From Microbacterium sp. C5A9 (GTDB lineage: Bacteria; Actinomycetota; Actinomycetes; Actinomycetales; Microbacteriaceae): a stretch of 64,000 bases of DNA. This document shows, piece after piece, positions 22,782 through 30,107 of this stretch. The translations under genes and the position numbers were made by a program. Each line of letters opens with the position of its first letter. The stretch's first letter is position 1. Under the pieces are notes generated by a model that saw only the letters and a program-made list of their open reading frames with translations, had not been told where the DNA came from and did no database searches. Location: NCBI RefSeq assembly GCF_022627955.1, contig NZ_JABXGD010000001.1:248001-312000 (forward strand), in the 5' to 3' direction.

Positions 22782-24077
22782 CTATCGGAGCGCGACGGCT
22801 TCTAGTCGGGTGGCGACCTCGACGGTTCGCTCGTCGGGGAGACCCGCCTCGGCGGCGAATTCGGACCAGCGCCTCACAGCGTCCTCGACCTCGCGCACGA
22901 TGCGCCGGTAGCCGGGAACGTCGAAGATCTCGCCGACCGCATGCAGGTCGCCGCGTGTGATCGCATCGAACTTCCCGTTCACACTCATCAGGTGCTTCGC
23001 TGTCCACGGCGAGGTGGGGTTGTAGGCGAAGGTGATGTCGTACGCAGGCGACGCCTCCCAGGTGCCGGACCGATCCATGAGGAAGGCATGGTTCTTGGAA
23101 TGATCGTCATTGTTGCTGGCGAGGACGTTGAACACCATGCGCCGAAACAGCTGCGCGGTGTCGTCTATGCCGAGTTCGGCGGCGGCCGTGAACAGTGAGG
23201 CATAGTCGTTCGTCTCGATCGCATTGAAGTCGATCGCCGCGATCGCACAGAGCGACTGCATGTGCAGTCGCTCGCCATCTGTTCCCGGTCGGTCGAACCG
23301 TCGCGTGATGAAATGCGCTCGTCCGCCTTCTTCGAGGAGGCGGGATTCGCTCATCTCCACACCGGCCGCGGTTGCCATCAGGTAGTACGCGAACTCGGTG
23401 CGGCCGTAGCTCATGGCCTGACCGAGCTGGTCGTCTGCGCCGACACCGTCGAACTTCACCAACCACTGCTCGAACCCCGAGGGCGCGGTGATGCCGCCGG
23501 CGCGCATCTCGCCTGTCGTCGTGTTCCATGCGATGACGGCTTTGGCCCGGGCGCCGCCGGCGGAGGTGCCGACCTGGATCAGCTCGTTCAGCGACTCAGT
23601 CGCCACCTGGGGGCTGTCGAGTTCACCGCGGAGGGCTGCGCGCGCAGCCTCGACGAGGTGGTTCATCTCGACCGCGGTGTGCTCCACTCGTGGAGACGAG
23701 GCTGGGGCGAAGGTGAGCGCGCCCATGCCGCGCGCTCCGACATAGGCGAGGCGGTCGAGAGCGTTGACGTCGCGCGGAAGCACCCCTTCGCGCGCGAGGA
23801 CGCTGTCGATGATTCCGTTGCCGAAGCGATCGGGGACCGAGTCGGCGAGCATCGGCGGCAGCCCCTGATAGGTCTGCTCGTTCAGCCCCGGGAAGCTGAA
23901 GACGCGCTGCGACCGTCGCGGCGGTGAAGCGGGCATGAGCACGGGGGCGAGCTCGATGCCACGGCGGCGCCAGGACGACGCGTATTCGAAGGCGTACGCG
24001 CGGCCGGAAGGCGCGACTGCGCCGACGAGCTCGTCCCAGATGTACACGCGGAGGACTTCGACATGCGTGTAGGTCAT
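22782..24077 (-). CDS. hipA: HipA-like serine/threonine kinase toxin
   Basis: Predicted 431 residues. HipA kinases phosphorylate translation targets (GltX in E. coli) and arrest growth. The N-terminal domain carries VLRVYIWDELVGAV and FEYASSW; QTYQGLPPMLADSVPDRFGN is the HipA N1 signature. The kinase core has VGTSAGGARAKAVI (Gly-rich loop) and FNVLASNNDDHSKNHAFLM (about residues 315-333), with catalytic Asp, His and Asn, then the metal-binding SPAYDITF. All key residues are present, so it looks active. Its ATG overlaps the hipB stop (ATGA). Targets cannot be read from sequence. Confidence 0.93.
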   Translation of the reverse strand: MTYTHVEVLRVYIWDELVGAVAPSGRAYAFEYASSWRRRGIELAPVLMPASPPRRSQRVFSFPGLNEQTYQGLPPMLADSVPDRFGNGIIDSVLAREGVLPRDVNALDRLAYVGARGMGALTFAPASSPRVEHTAVEMNHLVEAARAALRGELDSPQVATESLNELIQVGTSAGGARAKAVIAWNTTTGEMRAGGITAPSGFEQWLVKFDGVGADDQLGQAMSYGRTEFAYYLMATAAGVEMSESRLLEEGGRAHFITRRFDRPGTDGERLHMQSLCAIAAIDFNAIETNDYASLFTAAAELGIDDTAQLFRRMVFNVLASNNDDHSKNHAFLMDRSGTWEASPAYDITFAYNPTSPWTAKHLMSVNGKFDAITRGDLHAVGEIFDVPGYRRIVREVEDAVRRWSEFAAEAGLPDERTVEVATRLEAVALR

Positions 24078-24361
24078 GGGGTCTTCTTCCGCGAGACGCG
24101 CTGGGGTTCCTGGCGACCTTCGGCTTCTCTGGCGAGAGCCAGCGGGCTCACCGTGGGTACGGGCTCCAGGGTCGCCAGCCAGTCCTCGCGCCCCAGTGCG
24201 CGCAGCACCTTGAGCAGGGTCGTCAGGGTGGACCCCTGCCCCTTCTCGAGCTTCATCAGCGTGGTGGGGCTGATGTTCGCGGCGTCGGCGAGAGCGCGCT
24301 GGTCGATGTCTTCGAGCAGGCGGGCACGCCGTATCTGAGCGCCGAACTGTGCTTCGTCCAT
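24074..24361 (-). CDS. hipB: HipB-like XRE-family antitoxin
   Basis: Predicted 95 residues. Xre/Cro helix-turn-helix: FGAQIRRARLLEDIDQRALADAANISPTTLMKLEKGQGSTLTTLLKVLRALG. The C-terminal tail (VPTVSPLALAREAEGRQEPQRVSRKKTP) is long and basic, suitable for HipA contact. First gene of the hipBA operon, overlapping hipA by 4 bp. ATG 24361 is used; a GTG two codons upstream (24367) is also possible. An inverted repeat TAATCA-N12-TGATTA overlaps the start codon and suggests autoregulation. Confidence 0.92.
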   Translation of the reverse strand: MDEAQFGAQIRRARLLEDIDQRALADAANISPTTLMKLEKGQGSTLTTLLKVLRALGREDWLATLEPVPTVSPLALAREAEGRQEPQRVSRKKTP

Positions 24362-24384
24362 AATCACCGCTTTTCTGTTGATTA
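24361..24384. promoter_or_regulatory. Inverted repeat at the hipB start, possible HipB operator
   Basis: TAATCA (24361-24366) and TGATTA (24379-24384) are perfect inverted arms 12 bp apart. They cover the start codon and the DNA just upstream. HipB proteins bind paired half-sites in their own promoter; the E. coli site (TATCC-N8-GGATA) differs in sequence, so this is an inference from position and symmetry. Confidence 0.4.
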
Positions 24385-24468
24385 CAGTGGAATCTACCTC
24401 TAAATCACAGAAATGTATAGATTGACGTAGGCTGACCTGTCCCTCCTTCCCGCTTGGCGCATCGCTTT

Positions 24469-24483
24469 ATTCATCAGATGAAT
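24469..24483. promoter_or_regulatory. Fucose-regulon operator, copy 1 (ABC importer)
   Basis: ATTCATC-A-GATGAAT is a perfect 7-1-7 palindrome, one more flanking T/A pair extending it to 24468-24484. It lies about 140 bp before the binding-protein start, in an AT-rich 263-bp regulatory gap with no gene. A TGTAAT -10-like box (24528-24533) lies downstream, and a further half-site GATGAA at 24540. It matches three other sites in this locus (30037, 39208, 39271). Confidence 0.7.
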
Positions 24484-24511
24484 ATGCCGTATTGCATGGC
24501 TTTCACTGATA

Positions 24512-24522
24512 GAAATCGCTTA
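24512..24522 (+). promoter_or_regulatory. GAAA-N-CGCTTA motif, copy 1
   Basis: GAAATCGCTTA lies between the operator and the importer gene. The same string with one change (GAAAGCGCTTA) lies before the second binding-protein gene at 39164. The core resembles LacI-family/cre-like sites (AAGCGCTT). No LacI-type gene is in the window. Confidence 0.35.
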
Positions 24523-24624
24523 AGTCGTGTAATGTGTCTGATGAAAGCACCTCATGTGGCCAACGAAGCCCTGCAAGCGTCGTCGGCCTGGAACCCACAC
24601 ACCAAGGTCACAACGGAGGACCCG

Positions 24625-25896
24625 ATGACACACACGCGACCGGCGATGGCGCTGGCTCTGACCGTGGGCGCAACCCTGGCGCTCACCTCGTGCGCGAGCG
24701 GCGGCGCACCCGCCGATGAGGGTGGAGTCACCACCATCAACTACTGGAGCTGGGACGGTGCCCCGGGCGAGGCCGTCGTCACCCCGATCATCGAGGCCTT
24801 CGAGGCCGAGAACCCGGACATCGCGGTGGAGTATACCGAGATCCCGCAGGGCGACTACAAGGCGAAGGTCGCCCAGTCCCTCGGCGCCGGCGAGGACATC
24901 GACGTGCTCGGAGTGCAGCCGAGCGCATGGGCCAGCGAAGTGGAGGACTACCTCCTGCCCGTCTCCGACTGGGAGAACGGCGACGAGCTCACGTCGAAGT
25001 TCCAGGAGTCGACGATCGACCAGACGGAGCGCCTCTTCACCGACGGCACCCTCCTGTCCGTTCCCCTGTATTCGACGGGATCGGCCATCGGCATCTACAA
25101 CGCCGACATCCTTGCGGAGCTCGGCGTGGAGCCGCCGCAGACCTGGGACGAGTTCAAGGCTCTCAGCGACGCGCTCGCCGCACAGGGCGGGGACATCCTC
25201 CCCGTCACGATGCCGGGCGACGACTGGTTCCAGGACGAGGTCGCACTCACCATCGTGGGCCAGAGCGATCCGGAGTTCTTCAACAGCGTCCGCTATGACG
25301 ACGGAGAGTGGAACACCGACTCCTACGTCGAGGGCCTCGAGCAGTACAAGGCGCTCTACGACGACGGCACCTTCGACGCCGCCACGCTGGACATGGACTA
25401 CGGCACGGCGATGACCGTGTTCGAAGAAGGCAAGTCCGCCGTCGCGTTCAACGGCTCGTGGGAGGTCGGTCGCATTCTCACCGGCAACTACGGCGTCGTG
25501 CCGGTGCCCGCGGAGTCGGCCGAGGACGTATCGCTTCGCGCGTTCCTCGACGTGCTGGTCGGAATCCCCGCAGAGTCGCAGAAGCAGGAGGCGGCCGCGA
25601 AGTTCGTCGAGTTCCTCTCCACCGGTGCCGGTGTCGACGAGTGGGCGAGCGCGCTGAAGGGTGTGCCGGCTGTCGACGGCTACACGCTCCCGGAGGGCGT
25701 GCTGACCACCGACCTGCAGAAGCAGAGCTACCAGACGCTCCTCGACCTCATCAACAACCCGCGCGGCGACCGGAACAACATGGGCGCCTTCTCCGATTCC
25801 GTCGGGGCGAACGTCAAGCAGGTCCTGCTCGGGTCCATGACGGCGAAGGAAGCCGCAGACGCTGACCAGGCAGAGCTCGAAAAGGGCAACTTCTGA
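24625..25896 (+). CDS. Sugar ABC transporter substrate-binding lipoprotein (family 1)
   Basis: Predicted 423 residues. ATG 24625 has GGAGGA 4 nt upstream; the longer open frame runs into the regulatory region. A lipoprotein signal peptide ends LALTSC with Cys23. The mature protein has the family 1 (CUT1) pattern: INYWSWDGAPGEAVVTPIIEAFEAENPDIAVEYTEIPQGDY, VLGVQPSAWASE, SVPLYSTGSAIGIYNADIL, VPVPAESAEDVSLRAFLDVLVGIPAESQ. It should bind an oligo- or monosaccharide outside the membrane. Context (fucosidase, fuconate dehydratase) points to a fucosylated sugar. A strong hairpin separates it from the permease genes, and an operator copy lies upstream. Confidence 0.93.
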   Translation: MTHTRPAMALALTVGATLALTSCASGGAPADEGGVTTINYWSWDGAPGEAVVTPIIEAFEAENPDIAVEYTEIPQGDYKAKVAQSLGAGEDIDVLGVQPSAWASEVEDYLLPVSDWENGDELTSKFQESTIDQTERLFTDGTLLSVPLYSTGSAIGIYNADILAELGVEPPQTWDEFKALSDALAAQGGDILPVTMPGDDWFQDEVALTIVGQSDPEFFNSVRYDDGEWNTDSYVEGLEQYKALYDDGTFDAATLDMDYGTAMTVFEEGKSAVAFNGSWEVGRILTGNYGVVPVPAESAEDVSLRAFLDVLVGIPAESQKQEAAAKFVEFLSTGAGVDEWASALKGVPAVDGYTLPEGVLTTDLQKQSYQTLLDLINNPRGDRNNMGAFSDSVGANVKQVLLGSMTAKEAADADQAELEKGNF

Positions 25897-25912
25897 GCCT
25901 GAGCCGCACCCG

Positions 25913-25947
25913 CCCGGCTCGCGCACCCGAGTGATGCGCGAGCCGGG
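25913..25947 (+). promoter_or_regulatory. Intercistronic hairpin after the binding-protein gene
   Basis: CCCGGCTCGCGCA (25913-25925) pairs perfectly over 13 bp with TGCGCGAGCCGGG (25935-25947) around a 9-nt loop. It lies 17 bp after the binding-protein stop and 32 bp before the permease start. Such hairpins often stabilise the upstream message or partially terminate, giving more binding protein than permease. Confidence 0.7.
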
Positions 25948-25978
25948 AAACCCCATCCGTCCTACCTGGAGCACTCCC

Positions 25979-26902
25979 GTGAGCACCGAAACCCGCGAGC
26001 GCGAGCAGTCCACCACGAAGCGCCGGAAGCGCGGCAACGGGCTCGTCGCCCTCGTCTTCCTCAGCCCGCTGCTGGTGATCTACCTCGTCTACTTCCTCTA
26101 CAGCATCTTCTTCCTCGGCCAGACAAGCATGCAGCGCGTCGGTATCTCCCTGCTGCGCCCCGTGGAGGTGGGCTTCGAGAACTTCGCGCTGCTCCTGTCG
26201 GATTCGGTGTTCTGGCAGTCCATCGGCAACAACCTCGTCTACGCGGCCATCAGCATCGTCGCCGCACTCACCGTCGCCTTCTTCATCGCGGTCTCGCTGT
26301 CCACCGGGGTGCGGGGCCGACGCGTCTTCTACCTCGTCTTCCTGCTGCCGGCGCTCATGCCGGTCTCGCTCGTGGCCACCATCTTCGGCTCGATGCTGCA
26401 GGAGCGCTTCGGCGTCCTCAACGAGACCCTGCGCGGTGTGGGGCTGGGAGCTCTGGCACAGTCATGGCTCACGGAACCCGGGCTCGCATACGGTGCCGTC
26501 GCAGTGATCTTCTGCTACCTGATCGGGTTGCCGGTCATGTACTACACGGCCGATCTCGCCGCACTCCCGACGTCGTCCCTCGAGGCGGCGCGGATCGACG
26601 GCGCCGGCACGTTCCGCATCATGCGCTCCATCATCTATCCGATGATGCGAGGCACGCACATCACCGTCATCCTCGCTCTGCTGCTGGGTTCCTTCCGCGC
26701 TCTGGAGCAGGTGCTGTTCTCCACCGACGGCGGCCCCGGAACCACGACCGAGATCGTGGGCACCTACCTCTACGGGTACGTGAACTCCGGCGGCAAGACC
26801 ATCGGCTTCGCGTCGGCGGCATCCGTCGTCGTCCTGCTCATCGCCCTCGTCATCTCGCTCGTGCAGATGTACGCCACCCGCACCCCGAAGGCCGACCGAT
26901 GA
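25979..26902 (+). CDS. Sugar ABC transporter permease (MalF/UgpA-like)
   Basis: Predicted 307 residues. GTG 25979 is preferred (TGGAG 7 nt upstream); an in-frame ATG at 25931 falls inside the hairpin. Basic N-terminus, then six membrane helices (LVALVFLSPLLVIYLVYFLYSIFFLG first). The EAA loop is YYTADLAALPTSSLEAARIDGAGTFRIMRSIIYPMM (EAA---G), which docks the ATPase. FSTDGGPGTTTEIVGTYLYG is typical of CUT1 permeases. It overlaps the next permease by ATGA. No ATPase gene is in the locus, so a shared MsiK-type ATPase elsewhere is likely, as in many actinobacteria. Confidence 0.93.
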   Translation: MSTETREREQSTTKRRKRGNGLVALVFLSPLLVIYLVYFLYSIFFLGQTSMQRVGISLLRPVEVGFENFALLLSDSVFWQSIGNNLVYAAISIVAALTVAFFIAVSLSTGVRGRRVFYLVFLLPALMPVSLVATIFGSMLQERFGVLNETLRGVGLGALAQSWLTEPGLAYGAVAVIFCYLIGLPVMYYTADLAALPTSSLEAARIDGAGTFRIMRSIIYPMMRGTHITVILALLLGSFRALEQVLFSTDGGPGTTTEIVGTYLYGYVNSGGKTIGFASAASVVVLLIALVISLVQMYATRTPKADR

Positions 26903-27837
26903 CCACCACGCAGATGCCCCCGGTCTCGACGGAGACGACGACCGTCCTCGCGCGCGAAGCCGCGCAGCGGTCCACCCCGACGCGACGCGAACGACGCCGG
27001 ATCGCCGCAGCGGACAACCCGATGCGACTCGTCATCACCCGAGGGCCCGACCGGGCGGTGATCTACGGACTCCTCATCGTCATGGGTGTGCTGTTCGCCT
27101 TCCCCCTCTACGCGATGATCGCGAAGTCCTTCCAGGGCGCCGGGATCGACAACTACCTGACACTGTTCACGCAGCCCGTCGGGGGCGTCCCGATCCTCAT
27201 GACGTACGTGAACTCGTTCGTCATCGGCGTTTTCCATGCGCTCCTCGTCGTCGTGGTCTCGACGACTGCGGGGTATGCGCTCTCGAAGGTGAGGTTCCGC
27301 GGACGCGAGCTGAGCTTCGTCGGCATCCTGCTGTTCCTCGCCGTGCCGGGGACAGCGCTCATCGTGCCTGTCTTCCACATCACCGGCGAGCTGGGACTCT
27401 TCAACACCCACCTGGGTGTCGCGCTGCCCGAAGCGGCACTGACGATCCCCTTCGGCGTCATGCTCATGCGGAACTACGGACGCAACCTCGACGACTCGCT
27501 CATGGAGGCGGCGATGCTCGACGGGGCGGGTCACTTCCGCGCGTTCTGGCACGTGTTCCTGCCGCTCGCGCGACCCGTCATCGTGAACCTCATCGTCCTC
27601 TGCTTCATCTGGTCGCTGCAGGACTTCCTGTGGCCCTCCATGCTCTTCACCGACCCGTCGCTGACGAGCGCCGCCCAGGCGGTGTCCTCGTTCTCGAACG
27701 TCCTCGGCCGCAGCCCCGCAGACTTCGGACGCTACAACGCCAGCCTCGTGCTCCTCGCCGTCCCGGCGGTGCTGTTCGTGCTGTTCGGTCTCCGCTTCAT
27801 CGTCAACGGACTGACCAGCGGCAGCACCAAGGACTGA
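26899..27837 (+). CDS. Sugar ABC transporter permease (MalG/UgpE-like)
   Basis: Predicted 312 residues; ATG 26899 overlaps the previous stop (ATGA). Long hydrophilic N-terminus (about 45 residues), then six helices ([73 protein letters not shown] and others). The EAA loop is [35 protein letters not shown]. Pairs with the upstream permease in a CUT1 importer. Followed 28 bp later by the fuconate dehydratase gene, which suggests one transcript. Confidence 0.93.
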   Translation: MTTTQMPPVSTETTTVLAREAAQRSTPTRRERRRIAAADNPMRLVITRGPDRAVIYGLLIVMGVLFAFPLYAMIAKSFQGAGIDNYLTLFTQPVGGVPILMTYVNSFVIGVFHALLVVVVSTTAGYALSKVRFRGRELSFVGILLFLAVPGTALIVPVFHITGELGLFNTHLGVALPEAALTIPFGVMLMRNYGRNLDDSLMEAAMLDGAGHFRAFWHVFLPLARPVIVNLIVLCFIWSLQDFLWPSMLFTDPSLTSAAQAVSSFSNVLGRSPADFGRYNASLVLLAVPAVLFVLFGLRFIVNGLTSGSTKD

Positions 27838-27865
27838 CCTCACCTCTCTCAGAAGAAAGACCGAT

Positions 27866-29188
27866 ATGACCATCATCATTGGCGTCGACGTCGTCGACGT
27901 TCGCTTTCCCACTTCTCTCACGGCCGACGGCTCGGACGCGATGAACAAGGACGGCGACTACTCCGCCGCATACGTCATTCTTCGCACCGACGATCCGGAC
28001 CTCCGCGGGTTCGGATTCACCTTCACCATCGGCCGCGGCAACGACATCTGCGTCCTCGCCGCCGAACAGCGCGCTCAGCCGCTCATCGGGCGCGATGCGG
28101 ACGAACTGCTCGACGACCTCGGCGCGACATATCGCGAGCTCAAGAGCGACTCGCAGCTGCGCTGGCTCGGCCCCGAGAAGGGCGTCGAGCACCTGGCCAT
28201 GGCCGCCGTCATGAACGCGCTGTGGGACATGGCGGCTCGTCGAGCAGGCAAGCCCCTGTGGCGTCTGCTCTCCGACATGTCGCCGGAGGAACTCGTCGAC
28301 ATCGCCGACCTGCAGTACCTCAGCGACGCTCTCACCCGGGAGGAGGCCGTGGGGCTCCTCACCGATCTGGCGCCGACGCGGGCGGATCGGATCGCCGAGC
28401 TCGAGCGCGATGGGTACCCCTGCTACACCACCAGTGCGGGCTGGCTCGGCTATTCGGACGAGAAGATGCGACGTCTGCTGCGGGAGGCGGTCGCCGAGGG
28501 CTACCGGCACGTCAAGCTCAAGGTCGGCGCGGACCTGCAGGAGGACATCCGTCGCTGCCGCATCGCGCGCGAGGAGATCGGTCCGGATGCTCACCTGATG
28601 ATCGACGCCAACCAGGTGTGGGATGTGCCGCAGGCCATCGACTGGGTCAGGGAGCTGGCCGAGTTCGACCCGCTCTGGATCGAGGAGCCCACGAGCCCCG
28701 ACGACATCCTCGGCCATGCGGCGATCCGTCGCGCCGTCGCTCCGATCGGCGTGGCCACGGGGGAGCACGGCATGAACCGTGTGCTCTTCAAGCAGATGTT
28801 CCAGGCCGAGGCCATCGACTTCTGCCAGCTCGACTCAGCGCGCCTGGCCAGCATCAACGAGATCCTCGCCGTGTACCTCCTGGCCAAGAAGTTCGATGTG
28901 CCCGTGTGCCCCCACGCCGGCGGGGTCGGGCTGTGCGAACTCGTGCAGCACCTCTCGATCTTCGATTACGTCGCGATCTCGGGGAGCCTGGACAACCGCG
29001 TGACCGAGTTCGTCGACCACCTGCACGAGCATTTCGTCGACCCCTGCATCGTCGAGAACGGCGCGTACCGGGTGCCGACGCTGCCGGGGTACTCGGCCGA
29101 GATGCACGAGTCCACACTCGTCGAGTTCGCCTACCCGTTCGGCACCTACTGGGCGGGCGCCGCCGTGGTCGAAGCGCAGACCGCTTGA
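27866..29188 (+). CDS. fucD: L-fuconate dehydratase (enolase superfamily)
   Basis: Predicted 440 residues. Dehydrates L-fuconate to 2-keto-3-deoxy-L-fuconate in the cytoplasm. The N-terminus [30 protein letters not shown] and [16 protein letters not shown] are characteristic. The catalytic set is complete: K217-x-K219 (VKLKVG), Mg ligands D247 (MIDANQ), E273 (IEEP) and E300 (TGEH), and H350 (CPHAGG). Each is offset by exactly one from the Xanthomonas FucD residues as I recall them (K218/K220, D248, E274, E301, H351). This is the most specific functional marker of the locus and identifies L-fucose as a substrate. It follows the permease genes in the same direction and is convergent with the GntR gene. 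Confidence 0.96.
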   Translation: MTIIIGVDVVDVRFPTSLTADGSDAMNKDGDYSAAYVILRTDDPDLRGFGFTFTIGRGNDICVLAAEQRAQPLIGRDADELLDDLGATYRELKSDSQLRWLGPEKGVEHLAMAAVMNALWDMAARRAGKPLWRLLSDMSPEELVDIADLQYLSDALTREEAVGLLTDLAPTRADRIAELERDGYPCYTTSAGWLGYSDEKMRRLLREAVAEGYRHVKLKVGADLQEDIRRCRIAREEIGPDAHLMIDANQVWDVPQAIDWVRELAEFDPLWIEEPTSPDDILGHAAIRRAVAPIGVATGEHGMNRVLFKQMFQAEAIDFCQLDSARLASINEILAVYLLAKKFDVPVCPHAGGVGLCELVQHLSIFDYVAISGSLDNRVTEFVDHLHEHFVDPCIVENGAYRVPTLPGYSAEMHESTLVEFAYPFGTYWAGAAVVEAQTA

Positions 29189-29198
29189 GAGCGCGTGC

Positions 29199-29211
29199 GG
29201 GGCGAAGCCCC
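29199..29211. terminator. Short hairpin between convergent fucD and gntR genes
   Basis: GGGGC-GAA-GCCCC is a 5-bp GC stem with a 3-nt loop, 10 bp after the fucD stop and touching the regulator stop. It is a weak terminator candidate for both strands. Confidence 0.4.
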
Positions 29212-29961
29212 TCAGAGTTCGGTCGAGCTCTGGGGGGCTTCGTGCAGGAAGTCCTCGACCGCCAGCAGGTGGTTGGCCATGCGGATCTGCGCGGCGCTGC
29301 TGTCTCCGTCGGAGATGGCGCGCAGAATCGCCCTGTGCTCGCCCAGAGTGACCGCGTCGGCGTTCTCGTCGGAGATCGCCCTCCACAGGCGGTCCCGCAC
29401 CGTGCGAGACGACAGTGCTTCGATGAGAGCGGCAAGCACCGCGTTGCCCGAGTTGCGTGCGATGAGCTGGTGGAACCGGACATCCGCGTCGATGACCGCC
29501 TCGTGATCGCGGTCCGCGATCGCCTGTTCGCTCTCGTCGAGGATCGCGGTGGCTTCCTCGAGCGCCTGGGGGGACATCACGCCGGCGGCTCGTCCCGCGG
29601 CTTCGGTCTCCAGGACTCGACGGACGGAGTGCACCTGGGCGACTCCTGCGGAGTGCTGCAGGTCGACGACGAAGCCCATGGGCGCGAGGAGGATCGACGG
29701 CTCCAACGCCGTCACGTATGTGCCGGCGCCCTGCCGCGCTTCGAGGACGCCCATGCTCGACAGCGCCCGGATGCCTTCCCGCAGCGACCCACGGGAGACG
29801 CCGAGTCGAGGTGCGAGATCCTTCTCGATCGGCAGCTTGGAGCCGGGCGACAGCTCGCCGCCGAGAATCATCTTCTTGATCTCATGGACCACCACGTCAC
29901 TCTGCGACATCGCCGTGCGGTCGTCGAGAATCGGCAGGTCGGTGAGAGCATCCTCAGACAT
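29212..29961 (-). CDS. GntR-family (FadR/FCD) regulator of the fucose locus
   Basis: Predicted 249 residues. ATG 29961 is chosen; the longer frame runs through the operator. Winged helix: SDVVVHEIKKMILGGELSPGSKLPIEKDLAPRLGVSRGSLREGIRALSSMGVLEARQGAGTYV. The all-helical FCD ligand domain follows (about residues 95-240), with VHSVRRVLETEAAGRAA and the metal-binding DADVRFHQLIARNSGN and GEHRAILRAI. FCD regulators usually sense sugar acids, so L-fuconate or its keto-deoxy product is a reasonable inducer. It lies inside the locus, divergent from GH95, with a palindrome between them that recurs at the other promoters. It is probably the local repressor. Confidence 0.92.
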   Translation of the reverse strand: MSEDALTDLPILDDRTAMSQSDVVVHEIKKMILGGELSPGSKLPIEKDLAPRLGVSRGSLREGIRALSSMGVLEARQGAGTYVTALEPSILLAPMGFVVDLQHSAGVAQVHSVRRVLETEAAGRAAGVMSPQALEEATAILDESEQAIADRDHEAVIDADVRFHQLIARNSGNAVLAALIEALSSRTVRDRLWRAISDENADAVTLGEHRAILRAISDGDSSAAQIRMANHLLAVEDFLHEAPQSSTEL

Positions 29962-30036
29962 ATTCGTCCAATCAATCCATGTGCTTACTGCGTCGGAAGC
30001 GGCTTTTCTGGCCATCTGCGCCGGGTATGGTTCATA

Positions 30037-30051
30037 ATAGATCTGATCAAT
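30037..30051. promoter_or_regulatory. Fucose-regulon operator, copy 2 (gntR/GH95 intergenic)
   Basis: ATAGATC-T-GATCAAT is a 7-1-7 palindrome with one mismatched pair. It lies between the divergent regulator (start 29961) and fucosidase (start 30108) genes, so it could control both, including autoregulation. Confidence 0.65.
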
Positions 30052-30107
30052 CCGAAGCGGGGTCAACCCGCCCCACCCGCCCAGACTGCCGACGGAGCCA
30101 GCACCGC

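Noticed and set aside
25931..25978. Upstream ATG start for the first sugar permease
   Set aside because: The ATG lies inside the 13-bp hairpin and lacks a ribosome site; GTG 25979 has one.
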